Source: Polluticaenibacter yanchengensis
GTDB taxonomy: Bacteria > Bacteroidota > Bacteroidia > Chitinophagales > Chitinophagaceae
DNA length: 64,000 nt
Assembly: GCA_027854065.1 (NCBI GenBank)
Contig: JAQGEF010000013.1
Coordinates: forward strand, 83,873-147,872
Direction: 5' to 3'
Shown: piece after piece, positions 43,901 to 53,348 of the stretch
Position numbering within the stretch: the first letter of the stretch is position 1
Layout of the letters: every line of letters starts with the position of its first letter
Translations under genes and position numbers: made by a program
The notes under the pieces: generated by a model
Told to the model about the DNA's origin: nothing
What the model saw: only the letters and a program-made list of their open reading frames with translations
The model's database searches: none

Positions 43901-46900
43901 GCGACACCACATGATGCTAATTCATTGGAAAGTGACCCGATGTTCCTGGATGTGAATACAGCCAACTACAGGCCTAATAATGTTGCTATTATTGATAAGG
44001 GTACACCGGTTGGTGTATTGAGCGATATTTTGGGTGAAGTAAGAAGTACTACCACACCAGATGTCGGTGCTTATGAGTTTACTATTTTAACCTGTAAAGA
44101 ACCGCCAACACCGGGTACTGTATTAACTACGATGAATCCGGTTTGTATCGGGCAGGAGTTTACACTAAGTATTGATGGCGGGGAAGTAGGTGCCGGTCTT
44201 TCACTGCAATGGCAGGTATCCGCAGATGGTGGTAATACCTGGACGAACATTTCCGGACAAACAAATACTACTTTAACAACCTCTCAGCTGGTGACTTCAA
44301 GCTACCGGGTTCAATATACCTGTGGTGCTACAACTGTGCCATCTGCGGCCATCCTGATAAATTCACCGCAAGGCTTATCAGGTACTTATACCATTAATAA
44401 AAATCAACCAACAGCCGGAAGAAACTATGCGTCATTTAACGATGCTTATGTGGCATTGAATTGTGGTATCAGCGGTTCTGTTGTGTTTGATGTGGTGGCT
44501 GGTTCCGGTCCGTACAATGAGCAGCTTTTGATGAATGAGATCAAAGGGACTTCCGCCAGCAGTACCATTACATTTAACGGTAATGGCAATACAATATCAT
44601 ATTTATCTGCCAATACCAACGAGCGTGCTGTTATCAGGTTAAACAATGTAGATTATATCACTTTCAATAACCTGGTAATAGAAGCTTTAGGTACTACTAC
44701 TACGGAATATGGCTGGGGCGTGTATATGACCAATGATGCGGATTTTGTTACGTTCCGTAATTGTACCATTAAGATCAACCAGTCATCAACATCCACCAAC
44801 TATTCTGGTTTTGTAGTCAGCGGTTCAGCTACCAGTGCTACTGCAACAACAGATGTGGGCGCAGATAATTTTGTTTTTGAAAATAACACGATATCCGGTG
44901 GTTATTACAGTATGGCGTTTTCAAGCGGCAACAATATCGCCAATATGAACGCTTCCATAAAAGGAAATACATTTAAAGATTTTTACTTCTATGGTTTATA
45001 TGTAAGAGGGTCTTTCAATGCTTCCATAGACAGTAACTTAATTACAAGACCGGAAAGAACCAGTGTGTCTACTTTCTATGGTATCTATGCGACGGGTATT
45101 AATACCAAAGCGAATATTACAAGAAATATTATTACCAATCCTTTCGGAGGTAATAAAGAAAGTGTGAGTATTTTTTATGGTATCTACTTTGCCTCTTCCG
45201 ATGCTTTGGCAACCTTAGAAAATGTTGTAAGCAATAACCTGATATACAATACCAATGGTAGCGGTACCGTATATGGTATCTACAATACAGGATCCGATAA
45301 TGTATGGTATTATCATAACACGATCCATTTAGATGGCGCTGCTACTTTATCCACGCATTTAACCAGGGCGTTTTACCAGACAACTGCCGCAGGAGGCATC
45401 GAGTTTAAAAATAACAATATCACCATCTCCCGGACAGGCCCGGATATCAGGCATATGATGTATCTGAATACACCTGCGTCTGAGATCGTTTCTAATAACA
45501 ATAACTTCTTCTATTTTACACAGGGAAATTATAATAATGTCGGGTTTAAAAATGCCACTGATTTTGTAACATTAAATGAATGGCAGGTGGCTACCAATCA
45601 TGATACAAATTCAGTAGCCAACGACCCGATGTATGAAGATATTGCTACCGGTAACTTTAAGCCAAGCAATGCTTCGATAAATGATCTGGGTGCACCGTTA
45701 ACCGTACCTGTAACAATTGACATCAAAGGTGAAGCAAGGAATATTGCGACGCCGGATATCGGGGCGTTTGAGTTTGAGCCGGAAAGATGTATCGTACCAC
45801 CGGTTGCAGGCACTGCAACGGTGAGTGAAACCCCGGTTTGTGAAAACACCGTGATCACTTTAAATGTTACAGGAAACTCCAGTGGTTTAGGACAATCATA
45901 CCAATGGCAGGCATCCACTGACCTCAACGGTACCTATGCCAATATCAGTGATGTAATAACGAATCCATTATTTAACGTTACTGCCAGTTCTTCACTTTAC
46001 TACCGGTTAGCGGTTACATGTAATGCCAATACAAGTTACTCTACTGCCATCAGCGTTCCGGTAACACCGGCGTTGCAAGGCGGGGTGTACACTATCGATA
46101 GTGAAGGGCAGGGAGATTACCTGAACTTTACCGAAGCTGTTGCTGCCATGTCTTGTGGTATTACCTCATCAGTCGTGTTCAATGTAACACCGAACTCAGG
46201 CCCGTACAATGAGCAAATCGTTATTGATACTATCCGTGGTACATCTGCTACCAGTACGGTTACTTTTAATGGTAACGGTAACGTACTGAAATTTAGCTCA
46301 TCCAATACAAATGAAAGAGCAGTACTTACTTTAAGAAGAGCAGACTTTATCACTTTTGACAGTTTAACCATTGATGCATCCGGTACAGGTACATTTGGCT
46401 GGGGCGTTTTATTGACCAACAATGCAGACAGCAATACATTTAAAAACTGTACGATTGATATCCCGCAAAATGCAACGACCACGAACTATGCCGGAATCGT
46501 AATCAGTTCCAGCGCTACCAGCGCTACTACAGCCGGCAATGCATTTTGTGATGGTAACGTATTTAGTAATAATAGAATAAAAGGCGGTTATTATGGCATC
46601 TCTTCAATGGGTAGCAATGATGTTTTAAATGAGAATAATATTTTTGTTGATAACATTATTGAAGATTTCTACATCTATGGTATTTACATAGGAAGATCTA
46701 ATAATAACTTAATTGAAAATAATATTATCAGAAGGACGAACAGAGCATCTGTAAGTACTTTCTATGGTGTCTATTCTACAGGTGTCAGTTATAATCTGAA
46801 GATTTCCAAAAACAGGATATACGATCCGTTTGCGGGCAATCCGACAAGCACGTCCAGCGCTTATGGTTTTTATTTTACAGCCAGCGACGCATCAGAAACG

Positions 46901-49900
46901 GCACCGGTGATCGTATCCAATAATCTGTTGTATAATTTTAATGTGGCAGGTACTGTTTACGGTATTTACAATAGCTCGTCAGATTACATAAAAGCGTACC
47001 ATAATACTTTCTCGTTCGATCATACCGCAAATACAAGTACGACGCTTACCTATGGCTTTTACCAGATAACAGCCGCAGTAGGTTTAGATTTCAAAAACAA
47101 CATGGTTACCGTTACCCGTGGTGGCACAGGTACCAAATACGGTTATTATTTTTCTACTTCAACTACCGAATTCGAATCTGATAATAACAACTTCTATATT
47201 GCAGGCGCTGCCGGTATTAATAACTTCGGTTACATATCTGCTGCAAGAGCCACCATCGACGCATGGAGGGCCTTTACTAATAAAGATGCCAGATCATCTG
47301 ATATCAACCCGGTTTACAGGAACATTGCTTCCCAGGATTATGCACCTACTGAAGTGAGGGTAGATAATACAGGTACCCCAGTGGGTATTTCAACAGATAT
47401 TTTAGGAAACACCAGGGATGCGGTGACACCGGATATGGGAGCGTTCGAAGTATCCTTAGAATTGTGTAAAGAGCCTGTAGTGGCCGGTACTTCTGTATCT
47501 AATCCTACTTCAGACATCTGCCTGGGACAAACAATCACGCTTGGTTTAACAGGCAATTCAACCGGTGGTCTGCAAACTTATGTATGGCAAAAAAGCGGGT
47601 CAGCAACCGGTGGTACATGGACGGATATCAGTGATACGCTATATGCACCGGCATTTACGTATGAACTGTCCGACACACTTACCTACTTCAGGGCAGCAGT
47701 AAGATGTGGTAACAGCATCGCTTATTCCACTCCGGTTTATATCACCTTAAATCCATTAATGGCATCAGGAGATTATACCATTGATCCGTCACAGCCAACA
47801 GCCGGCAGAAACTTTGCTTCATTTACAGCAGCAGTTACTGCAATGCAATGTGGTATTGAAGGACCTGTCCGCTTCCTGGCTGTACCAGGTACTTATAACG
47901 AACAACTGGTGATAAGAAAAGTGCCGGGCGCTTCTACCACTGCAGGGGTTACTTTCTTAAGTAACAATAACAATGCAGCATCGGTTATTCTGAACTTTAA
48001 CGGTACCGTGGCCAATAATTATATCTTGAAATTTGATGGTGCACAACATATCACATTCAGAGATATCACTTTTAATACACTGAACAGCACATATGGTAAT
48101 GCTATTGAGTTCGCAACAAGTGCGGCTAATGATACCATTCTGAACAATGTGATCAATGTACCGGTATCTACTACTACCACTAATAATGTAGTAGGTGTAT
48201 TCGGAACAGGTTTAACAGGTTCAAACAATGTGATTAAAGGCAATACCATCAATAACGGTTCAAAAGGAATATACCTTTCCGGTACAACCTTAGTCTCCAA
48301 TAATTATGTTTTAGATAGTAATACTATCAGTGGTTCTTACCAGTATAATATCTATGCAGCCAACATTAATAACATTGATATCAATAAAAACAAAATAACA
48401 AAACAAGGCGTTTTAAATACCTCGTCATACGGTATTTATACCACTAACTGTGATAGTATTTACAACATCAACAACAATGACATAAAGATCAATAATACAG
48501 GTATCACTGTTTATGGTATTTATTTAACAGGTAACCAGGCAAGCCTGGCAGGAAAAGGAAGCGTTTCAAACAATATCATAACGGCGGAAACAGGAAATAC
48601 CGGTAATATGTACGGGGTGTACATTACTACCAGTACATATGCCGATATGAAAAATAATGCCATCGCCATTAAAACAACCGGTACCACATCCTATGGCGTT
48701 TACAGTACAGGAACAACAGGCGGTATCTTATTCTACAATAACTCCGTACAAAGTGCAGCCACTTCCACCACTGCAAATGTGACCGCTTATTTCAGTAAAA
48801 CAACAGGCGCCAGCGGAATAATCAATATCAGGAATAACATCTTCTCTAATACAGGTGGTGGTAAAGCCTACCAGATGGTTAATCCTGGGTTTATTCACAG
48901 TGATTACAATTTATTCTACACCAACGGTCCTTCATTAATACAATTAGGAACGGCTGCCGGCGGCAACTTTGGGACATTAAAACAATGGGTTGATACTTCC
49001 AGCTGGGATGTGCATTCAATAGTGTATAAACCGGCATTTGTATCAGAGTCAGACCTTAGACCGGATGTAGCCGCTCCGGAAGTTTGGGCGATACATGGCC
49101 GAGGTGTGCAAATAGATGAAAACAATGTAGATATAAACGGCAACGCAAGACCAGTTGACATTGAAGACGGCGTACCGGATTTAGGTGCCTATGAATTCCT
49201 GCCAACCAGTGTGCCGGTCGCTTTAACTGCCACCCCTGCCACTCCGGTCGCAAACACTGTTCAAACCTTTATGTTAGGTACAGATACGGTGACCAAAATA
49301 ACGTGGGGAGCAGATGTACCTGCAACGGTTACAGGTAGAAGATATTCCGGTGTTAAACCGGATGGATTAGCCACTAACCAGCAGTTCATGTACTTCTATA
49401 CTGACTTTACGCATACCGGTACAGCACCGAAAGACCAGATTGTAAAACAATTTTACCTGGACCCATGGTTAGGAACGATTCCGGATGAAAGAATCATAAA
49501 ACTTGGTGCTACCACCCCGGCAAATGTTTGGGAGGTAATGGAGACAAGTTCAGTAATAACAAATACCAATATTATAACAGATACAATTTCTAATCTTTAT
49601 AAATACACTGGCCTTACAGATGGCAAATTCGTAACGCCACCAATCGTATTATCAGGATTGGATTCCAGTAACAGAGGTACTAATTTCTGGGTAGGCTATG
49701 GCCATCATCAGTACTTTGAAAGTAATAATGCCCAGGACATGGTCCTTTACCTGGGAGCAGGTGAAAAGCCGGCAACAGTAACCGTTCGGGTTAATGGTAC
49801 TTCATGGGAGCGTCAGTACCAGGTACCGGCAAACTCTGTTTTGCCAACAGACCTGATGCCTAAATTCGGTCTTTCAGATTCAAGGTTATTATCAGAAGGA

Positions 49901-52885
49901 TTGTCAGAAAAAGGGATCAGTATTGTCAGCGATGAGCCGATTACCGCTACAGCGCACATTTATGCCAATACCAACTCCGGTGCTACAATGCTGATGCCGG
50001 TAGGTACTTACGGATACGAATATTATGCGCTTACCTCAAAACAATATTATGCGAATAATACCTATTCATGGTTCTATGTGGTAGCGGCATACGATAGCAC
50101 GGTAGTAGAAATAACACCGTCGAAACCAACATTAGGTGGCCGTCCGGCAGGTGTGCCTTTCACCGTTCATTTGAAAAAAGGTGAAATCTACCAGGTACTT
50201 GGCGCTATTGAATCAGGTGTTGATGGTTATGATCTTACCGGTAGCCGTATTAAATCTATCGGCAATGAGGCCGGTAAATGTTACCCGGTAGCCGTATTCT
50301 CCGGCAGCAGCCGTACTAACATTGGTTGTGGTACATCAAGACCAACCGCCAACGGTGATAACCTGATCCAGCAAAACTTTGCATTCAGTGTTTGGGGCAG
50401 AAGATACCTTACTGCACCTACATCTCACCAGACAGACGCTACACAAATGAATGGCGGTATCTTTAAAGTAATGGTGAAAGACCCGGCTACAGTGGTAAGA
50501 AGAAACGGCCAGGTATTAACAGGATTGATCGATAACCTGTATTACCAGTTCGATACCAATATGGGTGAATACATAGAAGCGGATAAACCTATCATGGTTG
50601 CCCAGTTCATGCCATCTTCTGCTACGACCAATGGTTGCGGATATACCGGTCAGGGAGATCCGAACATGATCTATATCAGTCCTATGGAGCAAGGTATAAA
50701 AGAAGTTGCGCTTTACAGAAATACGGAATCCGCTATTACTGTTCAGTATCTTACTTTGATTATTCCTGAAGCAGGCTTAAGTTCATTAACGATCGATAAT
50801 TCAAATACTTTCGATTATGTGTATGATCACCCGGCGCTTACAGGCTATAAAGTGGTTGTAAAACGTTGGTTAGCGTCCCGCGGACAAACCGTTGTAAAAA
50901 GTGATTCGGCATTTACTGCCACCACTTACGGTTTAGGTTCTGCGGAAAGTTACGGTTATAACGCCGGTACCCTGGTTAAAAACTTAAATACCTTACCGGC
51001 TATTACCAACGTATTTAACCCGGTTACAGGTACGGAAAATCCATATACATGTACAGAAACACCATTCCGGTTCAAGTTCCTTTCTACAGTAGAACCAACT
51101 TCCATTATCTGGAAATTAGACGGTGTGGAGGGTTTAGAGCCTAACCAGGATGTGATAGATAATAACCCGGTATATACTGGTACGGAAGAAAGAAACGGCA
51201 CCCTTTATTACGAGTACACTTTAAACAGTAACTATGTCATCAACAAAGCCGGAGATTATAAAATCAGAATTTTAATAACGCACCCGGATATTGAAGGTTG
51301 CAGCTCTTCATGGGAGACTGTGCTGGATGTAAAAGTTTACGATAAACCAAAAGTTGATTTCACATTCAGTAATATCTGCCTGAGCTCAGAAACACAATTG
51401 CTTGGTACTGCTGAAACGGTAAACAATACGCCGATCAGTCAGTGGACATGGTCATTCGAAAATGCCAACGATACATTGCGTACACAAAATGCCGCATTCA
51501 CCTTCGGTGAAACCGGTACTTACAAAGTAAAACTAAGTATCATCAGCAACGAAGGTTGTATATCCGACACTACAAAATCAATAAGCATTATATCTGGTCC
51601 GGATGTAGAGGTAGTAGCGGCAAGTGTGGTAGGTTGTCCTGGTGGCGAAGTCACTTTCGCTGTTAAAGATCCGGTAACGGGTATCAGCTACAAATGGTAT
51701 ACCACTGCTACAGGAGGTACATCCGTACACACAGGCAACACTTACACGGTGATCGGTATTAGCGGTGCGGCATCCTATTGGGTAGAATCCGATAACAACG
51801 GTTGTACCGGTAAAAACAGGACACAGGTTCAGGTAACAATGGGCGTAGGACCGGTAGTGGAACTGGTTCAGAACGCGGTAGTCGGTTGTATCGGCAACAG
51901 CGTTACATTAACAGTAAAAGAGCCAGTGGCGGGCGTGGTTTATACATGGTACAATGCGGCCACAGGCGGTACGGCTTTAGGCACCGGTTCATCATATACA
52001 ATTACCAATTTACCGGGTGCCGGCACCTACTATGTGAGTGGTAATAACGGTGGGTGTATCAGTGCAGCAAGAGCGCAGGCAACGGTCACCATCGGCGTTG
52101 GCCCGGCTGTAGAATTAGTAAACAATACACTTCTGGGTTGTGTTGGCGGCAGCGTTACATTCCAGGTAAAAGACCCGGTAGCCGGCGTTACATACAACTG
52201 GTTTACCACTGCTACAGGCGGTACAGCTATTCATTCAGGTACCACTTATACCATCAGTAATATCCCTGGTTCTGCCACCTATTGGGTAGGATCCAACAAC
52301 GGCGGTTGTATCAGTGCGGTACGTGCGCAGGCAACAGTCAATTTATTACCGCAGTTAGCTATTCCGGTGGCCGTTTTAGATTCAGCCGGTGTGAATATGC
52401 TGCGTTTCAGATGGGCGGCGGTACCAAATGCTACGGGTTACGAAGTCAGCACCAATAATGGTGTTACATGGACGGTGCCATCATCCGGCGCTACCGGCTT
52501 AACCCACGAAATAACAGGCTTAGCTGTCGGTACCCTGGTAGAACTACAGGTACGTGCGTTAGGTGGTTGTGAACCTTCTGTGTCACTGGTTGTTTCCGGA
52601 CGTACACTTACAGACAGGGTGTATGTGCCAAATAGCTTCTCTCCAAACGGCGATGGTATCAACGACGTGTTGAGAGTAAAAGCAAACGGGTTAAGGCAAT
52701 TACGTTTCGTGGTATTTAATCAGTGGGGACAAAAAATAAGCGAATCCACCGATCAGAACCGGGCATGGGATGGTACGCATAAAGGCAAGCAACAACCGGT
52801 AGGCGTTTACTTCTATACGTTTGAAGCAACACTGGCAGATGGTTCGGTTATCCAGCGTAAAGGTTCTGTAAACCTTATCAGGTAG
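40937..52885 (+). CDS. Giant T9SS type B surface protein with five beta-helix units (3982 residues)
   Basis: Signal peptide 1-28, then five tandem units beginning near residues 30, 591, 1148, 1715 and 2277, about 562 residues each. Each unit opens with G-T/D-F/Y-T-I-N/D-x-x-x-P, continues as a right-handed parallel beta-helix with N-N-x-I and Y-Y-G-I-Y repeats, and ends at G-A-Y-E-F; the first four then have an Ig-like domain (W-Q-x-S-x-D). Residues about 2910-3350 are an IgGFc-binding-like domain. A PKD domain, three Ig-like copies of 80 residues each (V-G-C-x-G-x-x-V-T-F-x-V-K-x-P-V) and an Fn3 domain follow. The last 90 residues are a CHU_C/type B sorting domain (F-S-P-N-G-D-G-I-N-D, ending K-G-S-V-N-L-I-R). 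It should be exported by T9SS and attached outside, as an adhesin or carbohydrate binder (inference). It is the first gene of the cluster. Confidence 0.9.
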   Translation: MNNLYQIYRFLFRITIVLCFFCVNAYGQVSGTFTINKNEPAGGGNFQSFSAAIQSLSSGVNGAVVFNVTSSNETYGEQVIINRIPGASSLNSITINGNGNTISFAPSNTNQRAVLKLDSADHFIIDNLKIDATGGTYGIGIQLMNSADSNVIKNCSVLTDLAGTSANFAGIAINPLATSAIGTGGTNNSNGNIIENNTIEGGYYGMTMCGSTGGPISNIFRNNTVRNFYYYGIYLTQTDGALIEGNDLSRPTRTNASLFNGIYLTTNSINTKVNANRIHNSFGGNPASTSAQYPIYLTAADALATGPNIISNNLIYNINGAGLIYGLYNSSSDFAYYYHNTVVLDNQSNTSSVATRAVYQVTLATGIEFKNNIFIVTRTGGGASHAIYMGTATTTFESNNNNIIVPNDATSYIGYSGSALATMADWRSTTGQDAASVSIDPFFVDAPNGNYQPSYPAFDNLGRPTTVTKDFLNATRNATTPDIGAYEFSPQGCTTPPVPGTVISSLPAPICVGTEFTLSVDGGDAAVGLSFQWQRSTDNGANWQNIAGANGRTITLTQSITTQYRIVYTCNSVSANSNVLELVSPAAGGISGTFTINKNQPTSATNFKSFNEAYLAMKCGISGAVVFNVTPNSGPYEEQLIMDAIPGTSVTRTVTFNGNGNTITFNSTNTNERGVIKLNGADHITFDSLVVAVPGTLTTEYGYGFHLINNADSNTIRNSKIVFDYTSTSSNYAGIVISNTAISATSAGSATGTGNMIINNTIDGGYYGITVIGGVGFPVKAVIRNNKVKDFYYYGIYVTNNEGTVIEGNDVYRPDRANTSIYYGIYMGTNTINTLVNANKLFNTMGADKASTSAIYGIYTTAADATAAAPNIISNNLMYDFNGSGTIYAIYNSSSDNAKYFHNTISLENTANSSSSLTRAFYQITAAVGIEFKNNIVKMNRGGTGANFALYWGTATTTFSSNHNVFHLTNAQFGYLSAAIATFDAWKSATPHDANSLESDPMFLDVNTANYRPNNVAIIDKGTPVGVLSDILGEVRSTTTPDVGAYEFTILTCKEPPTPGTVLTTMNPVCIGQEFTLSIDGGEVGAGLSLQWQVSADGGNTWTNISGQTNTTLTTSQLVTSSYRVQYTCGATTVPSAAILINSPQGLSGTYTINKNQPTAGRNYASFNDAYVALNCGISGSVVFDVVAGSGPYNEQLLMNEIKGTSASSTITFNGNGNTISYLSANTNERAVIRLNNVDYITFNNLVIEALGTTTTEYGWGVYMTNDADFVTFRNCTIKINQSSTSTNYSGFVVSGSATSATATTDVGADNFVFENNTISGGYYSMAFSSGNNIANMNASIKGNTFKDFYFYGLYVRGSFNASIDSNLITRPERTSVSTFYGIYATGINTKANITRNIITNPFGGNKESVSIFYGIYFASSDALATLENVVSNNLIYNTNGSGTVYGIYNTGSDNVWYYHNTIHLDGAATLSTHLTRAFYQTTAAGGIEFKNNNITISRTGPDIRHMMYLNTPASEIVSNNNNFFYFTQGNYNNVGFKNATDFVTLNEWQVATNHDTNSVANDPMYEDIATGNFKPSNASINDLGAPLTVPVTIDIKGEARNIATPDIGAFEFEPERCIVPPVAGTATVSETPVCENTVITLNVTGNSSGLGQSYQWQASTDLNGTYANISDVITNPLFNVTASSSLYYRLAVTCNANTSYSTAISVPVTPALQGGVYTIDSEGQGDYLNFTEAVAAMSCGITSSVVFNVTPNSGPYNEQIVIDTIRGTSATSTVTFNGNGNVLKFSSSNTNERAVLTLRRADFITFDSLTIDASGTGTFGWGVLLTNNADSNTFKNCTIDIPQNATTTNYAGIVISSSATSATTAGNAFCDGNVFSNNRIKGGYYGISSMGSNDVLNENNIFVDNIIEDFYIYGIYIGRSNNNLIENNIIRRTNRASVSTFYGVYSTGVSYNLKISKNRIYDPFAGNPTSTSSAYGFYFTASDASETAPVIVSNNLLYNFNVAGTVYGIYNSSSDYIKAYHNTFSFDHTANTSTTLTYGFYQITAAVGLDFKNNMVTVTRGGTGTKYGYYFSTSTTEFESDNNNFYIAGAAGINNFGYISAARATIDAWRAFTNKDARSSDINPVYRNIASQDYAPTEVRVDNTGTPVGISTDILGNTRDAVTPDMGAFEVSLELCKEPVVAGTSVSNPTSDICLGQTITLGLTGNSTGGLQTYVWQKSGSATGGTWTDISDTLYAPAFTYELSDTLTYFRAAVRCGNSIAYSTPVYITLNPLMASGDYTIDPSQPTAGRNFASFTAAVTAMQCGIEGPVRFLAVPGTYNEQLVIRKVPGASTTAGVTFLSNNNNAASVILNFNGTVANNYILKFDGAQHITFRDITFNTLNSTYGNAIEFATSAANDTILNNVINVPVSTTTTNNVVGVFGTGLTGSNNVIKGNTINNGSKGIYLSGTTLVSNNYVLDSNTISGSYQYNIYAANINNIDINKNKITKQGVLNTSSYGIYTTNCDSIYNINNNDIKINNTGITVYGIYLTGNQASLAGKGSVSNNIITAETGNTGNMYGVYITTSTYADMKNNAIAIKTTGTTSYGVYSTGTTGGILFYNNSVQSAATSTTANVTAYFSKTTGASGIINIRNNIFSNTGGGKAYQMVNPGFIHSDYNLFYTNGPSLIQLGTAAGGNFGTLKQWVDTSSWDVHSIVYKPAFVSESDLRPDVAAPEVWAIHGRGVQIDENNVDINGNARPVDIEDGVPDLGAYEFLPTSVPVALTATPATPVANTVQTFMLGTDTVTKITWGADVPATVTGRRYSGVKPDGLATNQQFMYFYTDFTHTGTAPKDQIVKQFYLDPWLGTIPDERIIKLGATTPANVWEVMETSSVITNTNIITDTISNLYKYTGLTDGKFVTPPIVLSGLDSSNRGTNFWVGYGHHQYFESNNAQDMVLYLGAGEKPATVTVRVNGTSWERQYQVPANSVLPTDLMPKFGLSDSRLLSEGLSEKGISIVSDEPITATAHIYANTNSGATMLMPVGTYGYEYYALTSKQYYANNTYSWFYVVAAYDSTVVEITPSKPTLGGRPAGVPFTVHLKKGEIYQVLGAIESGVDGYDLTGSRIKSIGNEAGKCYPVAVFSGSSRTNIGCGTSRPTANGDNLIQQNFAFSVWGRRYLTAPTSHQTDATQMNGGIFKVMVKDPATVVRRNGQVLTGLIDNLYYQFDTNMGEYIEADKPIMVAQFMPSSATTNGCGYTGQGDPNMIYISPMEQGIKEVALYRNTESAITVQYLTLIIPEAGLSSLTIDNSNTFDYVYDHPALTGYKVVVKRWLASRGQTVVKSDSAFTATTYGLGSAESYGYNAGTLVKNLNTLPAITNVFNPVTGTENPYTCTETPFRFKFLSTVEPTSIIWKLDGVEGLEPNQDVIDNNPVYTGTEERNGTLYYEYTLNSNYVINKAGDYKIRILITHPDIEGCSSSWETVLDVKVYDKPKVDFTFSNICLSSETQLLGTAETVNNTPISQWTWSFENANDTLRTQNAAFTFGETGTYKVKLSIISNEGCISDTTKSISIISGPDVEVVAASVVGCPGGEVTFAVKDPVTGISYKWYTTATGGTSVHTGNTYTVIGISGAASYWVESDNNGCTGKNRTQVQVTMGVGPVVELVQNAVVGCIGNSVTLTVKEPVAGVVYTWYNAATGGTALGTGSSYTITNLPGAGTYYVSGNNGGCISAARAQATVTIGVGPAVELVNNTLLGCVGGSVTFQVKDPVAGVTYNWFTTATGGTAIHSGTTYTISNIPGSATYWVGSNNGGCISAVRAQATVNLLPQLAIPVAVLDSAGVNMLRFRWAAVPNATGYEVSTNNGVTWTVPSSGATGLTHEITGLAVGTLVELQVRALGGCEPSVSLVVSGRTLTDRVYVPNSFSPNGDGINDVLRVKANGLRQLRFVVFNQWGQKISESTDQNRAWDGTHKGKQQPVGVYFYTFEATLADGSVIQRKGSVNLIR

Positions 52886-52926
52886 CGGGAATAAAATAAA
52901 AATATAAGTTCTTTTTAATTGATTTT

Positions 52927-53104
52927 GGGCGCATGGTTTTGGCGGGCGGTTAAAGTAGCAAAGCTACTGATTGAGTCCCGCCAAAAACCACCGGGCTATC
53001 CGCAGTACGCCGCAGCGGCAGCTGTATATAGTAAAAATACCAAACGGTATATTTTGCATATTTCATTCAGCCGCTGCGGGGTACTTTGCTACTATCCCTT
53101 GCGC
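52927..53104. repeat. Dispersed palindromic element, copy 2
   Basis: Related to 15935-16115. GGGCG at the start, CCGGGCTATCCGCAGTACGC in the middle, and TGCGGGGTACTTTGCTACTATCCC at the end are shared with small changes. The centre differs and contains ATACC-AAAC-GGTAT (53037-53050), the same palindrome as at 23534 in the other orientation. It separates the two giant genes. Confidence 0.8.
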
Positions 53105-53154
53105 AAAGGGGCAGGTTTTTTTCAATAAAGGAACAGTTTATAAGTGAATGTTTA

Positions 53155-53207
53155 TTGAAATAGTAGTACAAAAGATGAACGGAGCGTCGCAACAATGCCC
53201 GATAGAC
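53155..53207 (+). repeat. Dispersed 50-bp block, rearranged copy
   Basis: AATAGTAGTACAAAA comes first and GGAGCGTCGCAACAATG second, the reverse of the order at 37775 and 58621. The remaining gap to 53349 is AT-rich and holds no further feature that I can recognise. Confidence 0.5.
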
Positions 53208-53348
53208 AATTAAAAGATGACTTAATAAAAAAGAAGATAACAGCGCAGAGACGGGCTGATCAATTAGAACGAGGTTGATGTAAAAATCTTTAAACAAGCA
53301 GCGCTCCTTAAAATAAATGGGGCAATGCATAAAGTGGAGGGTTAAGAA

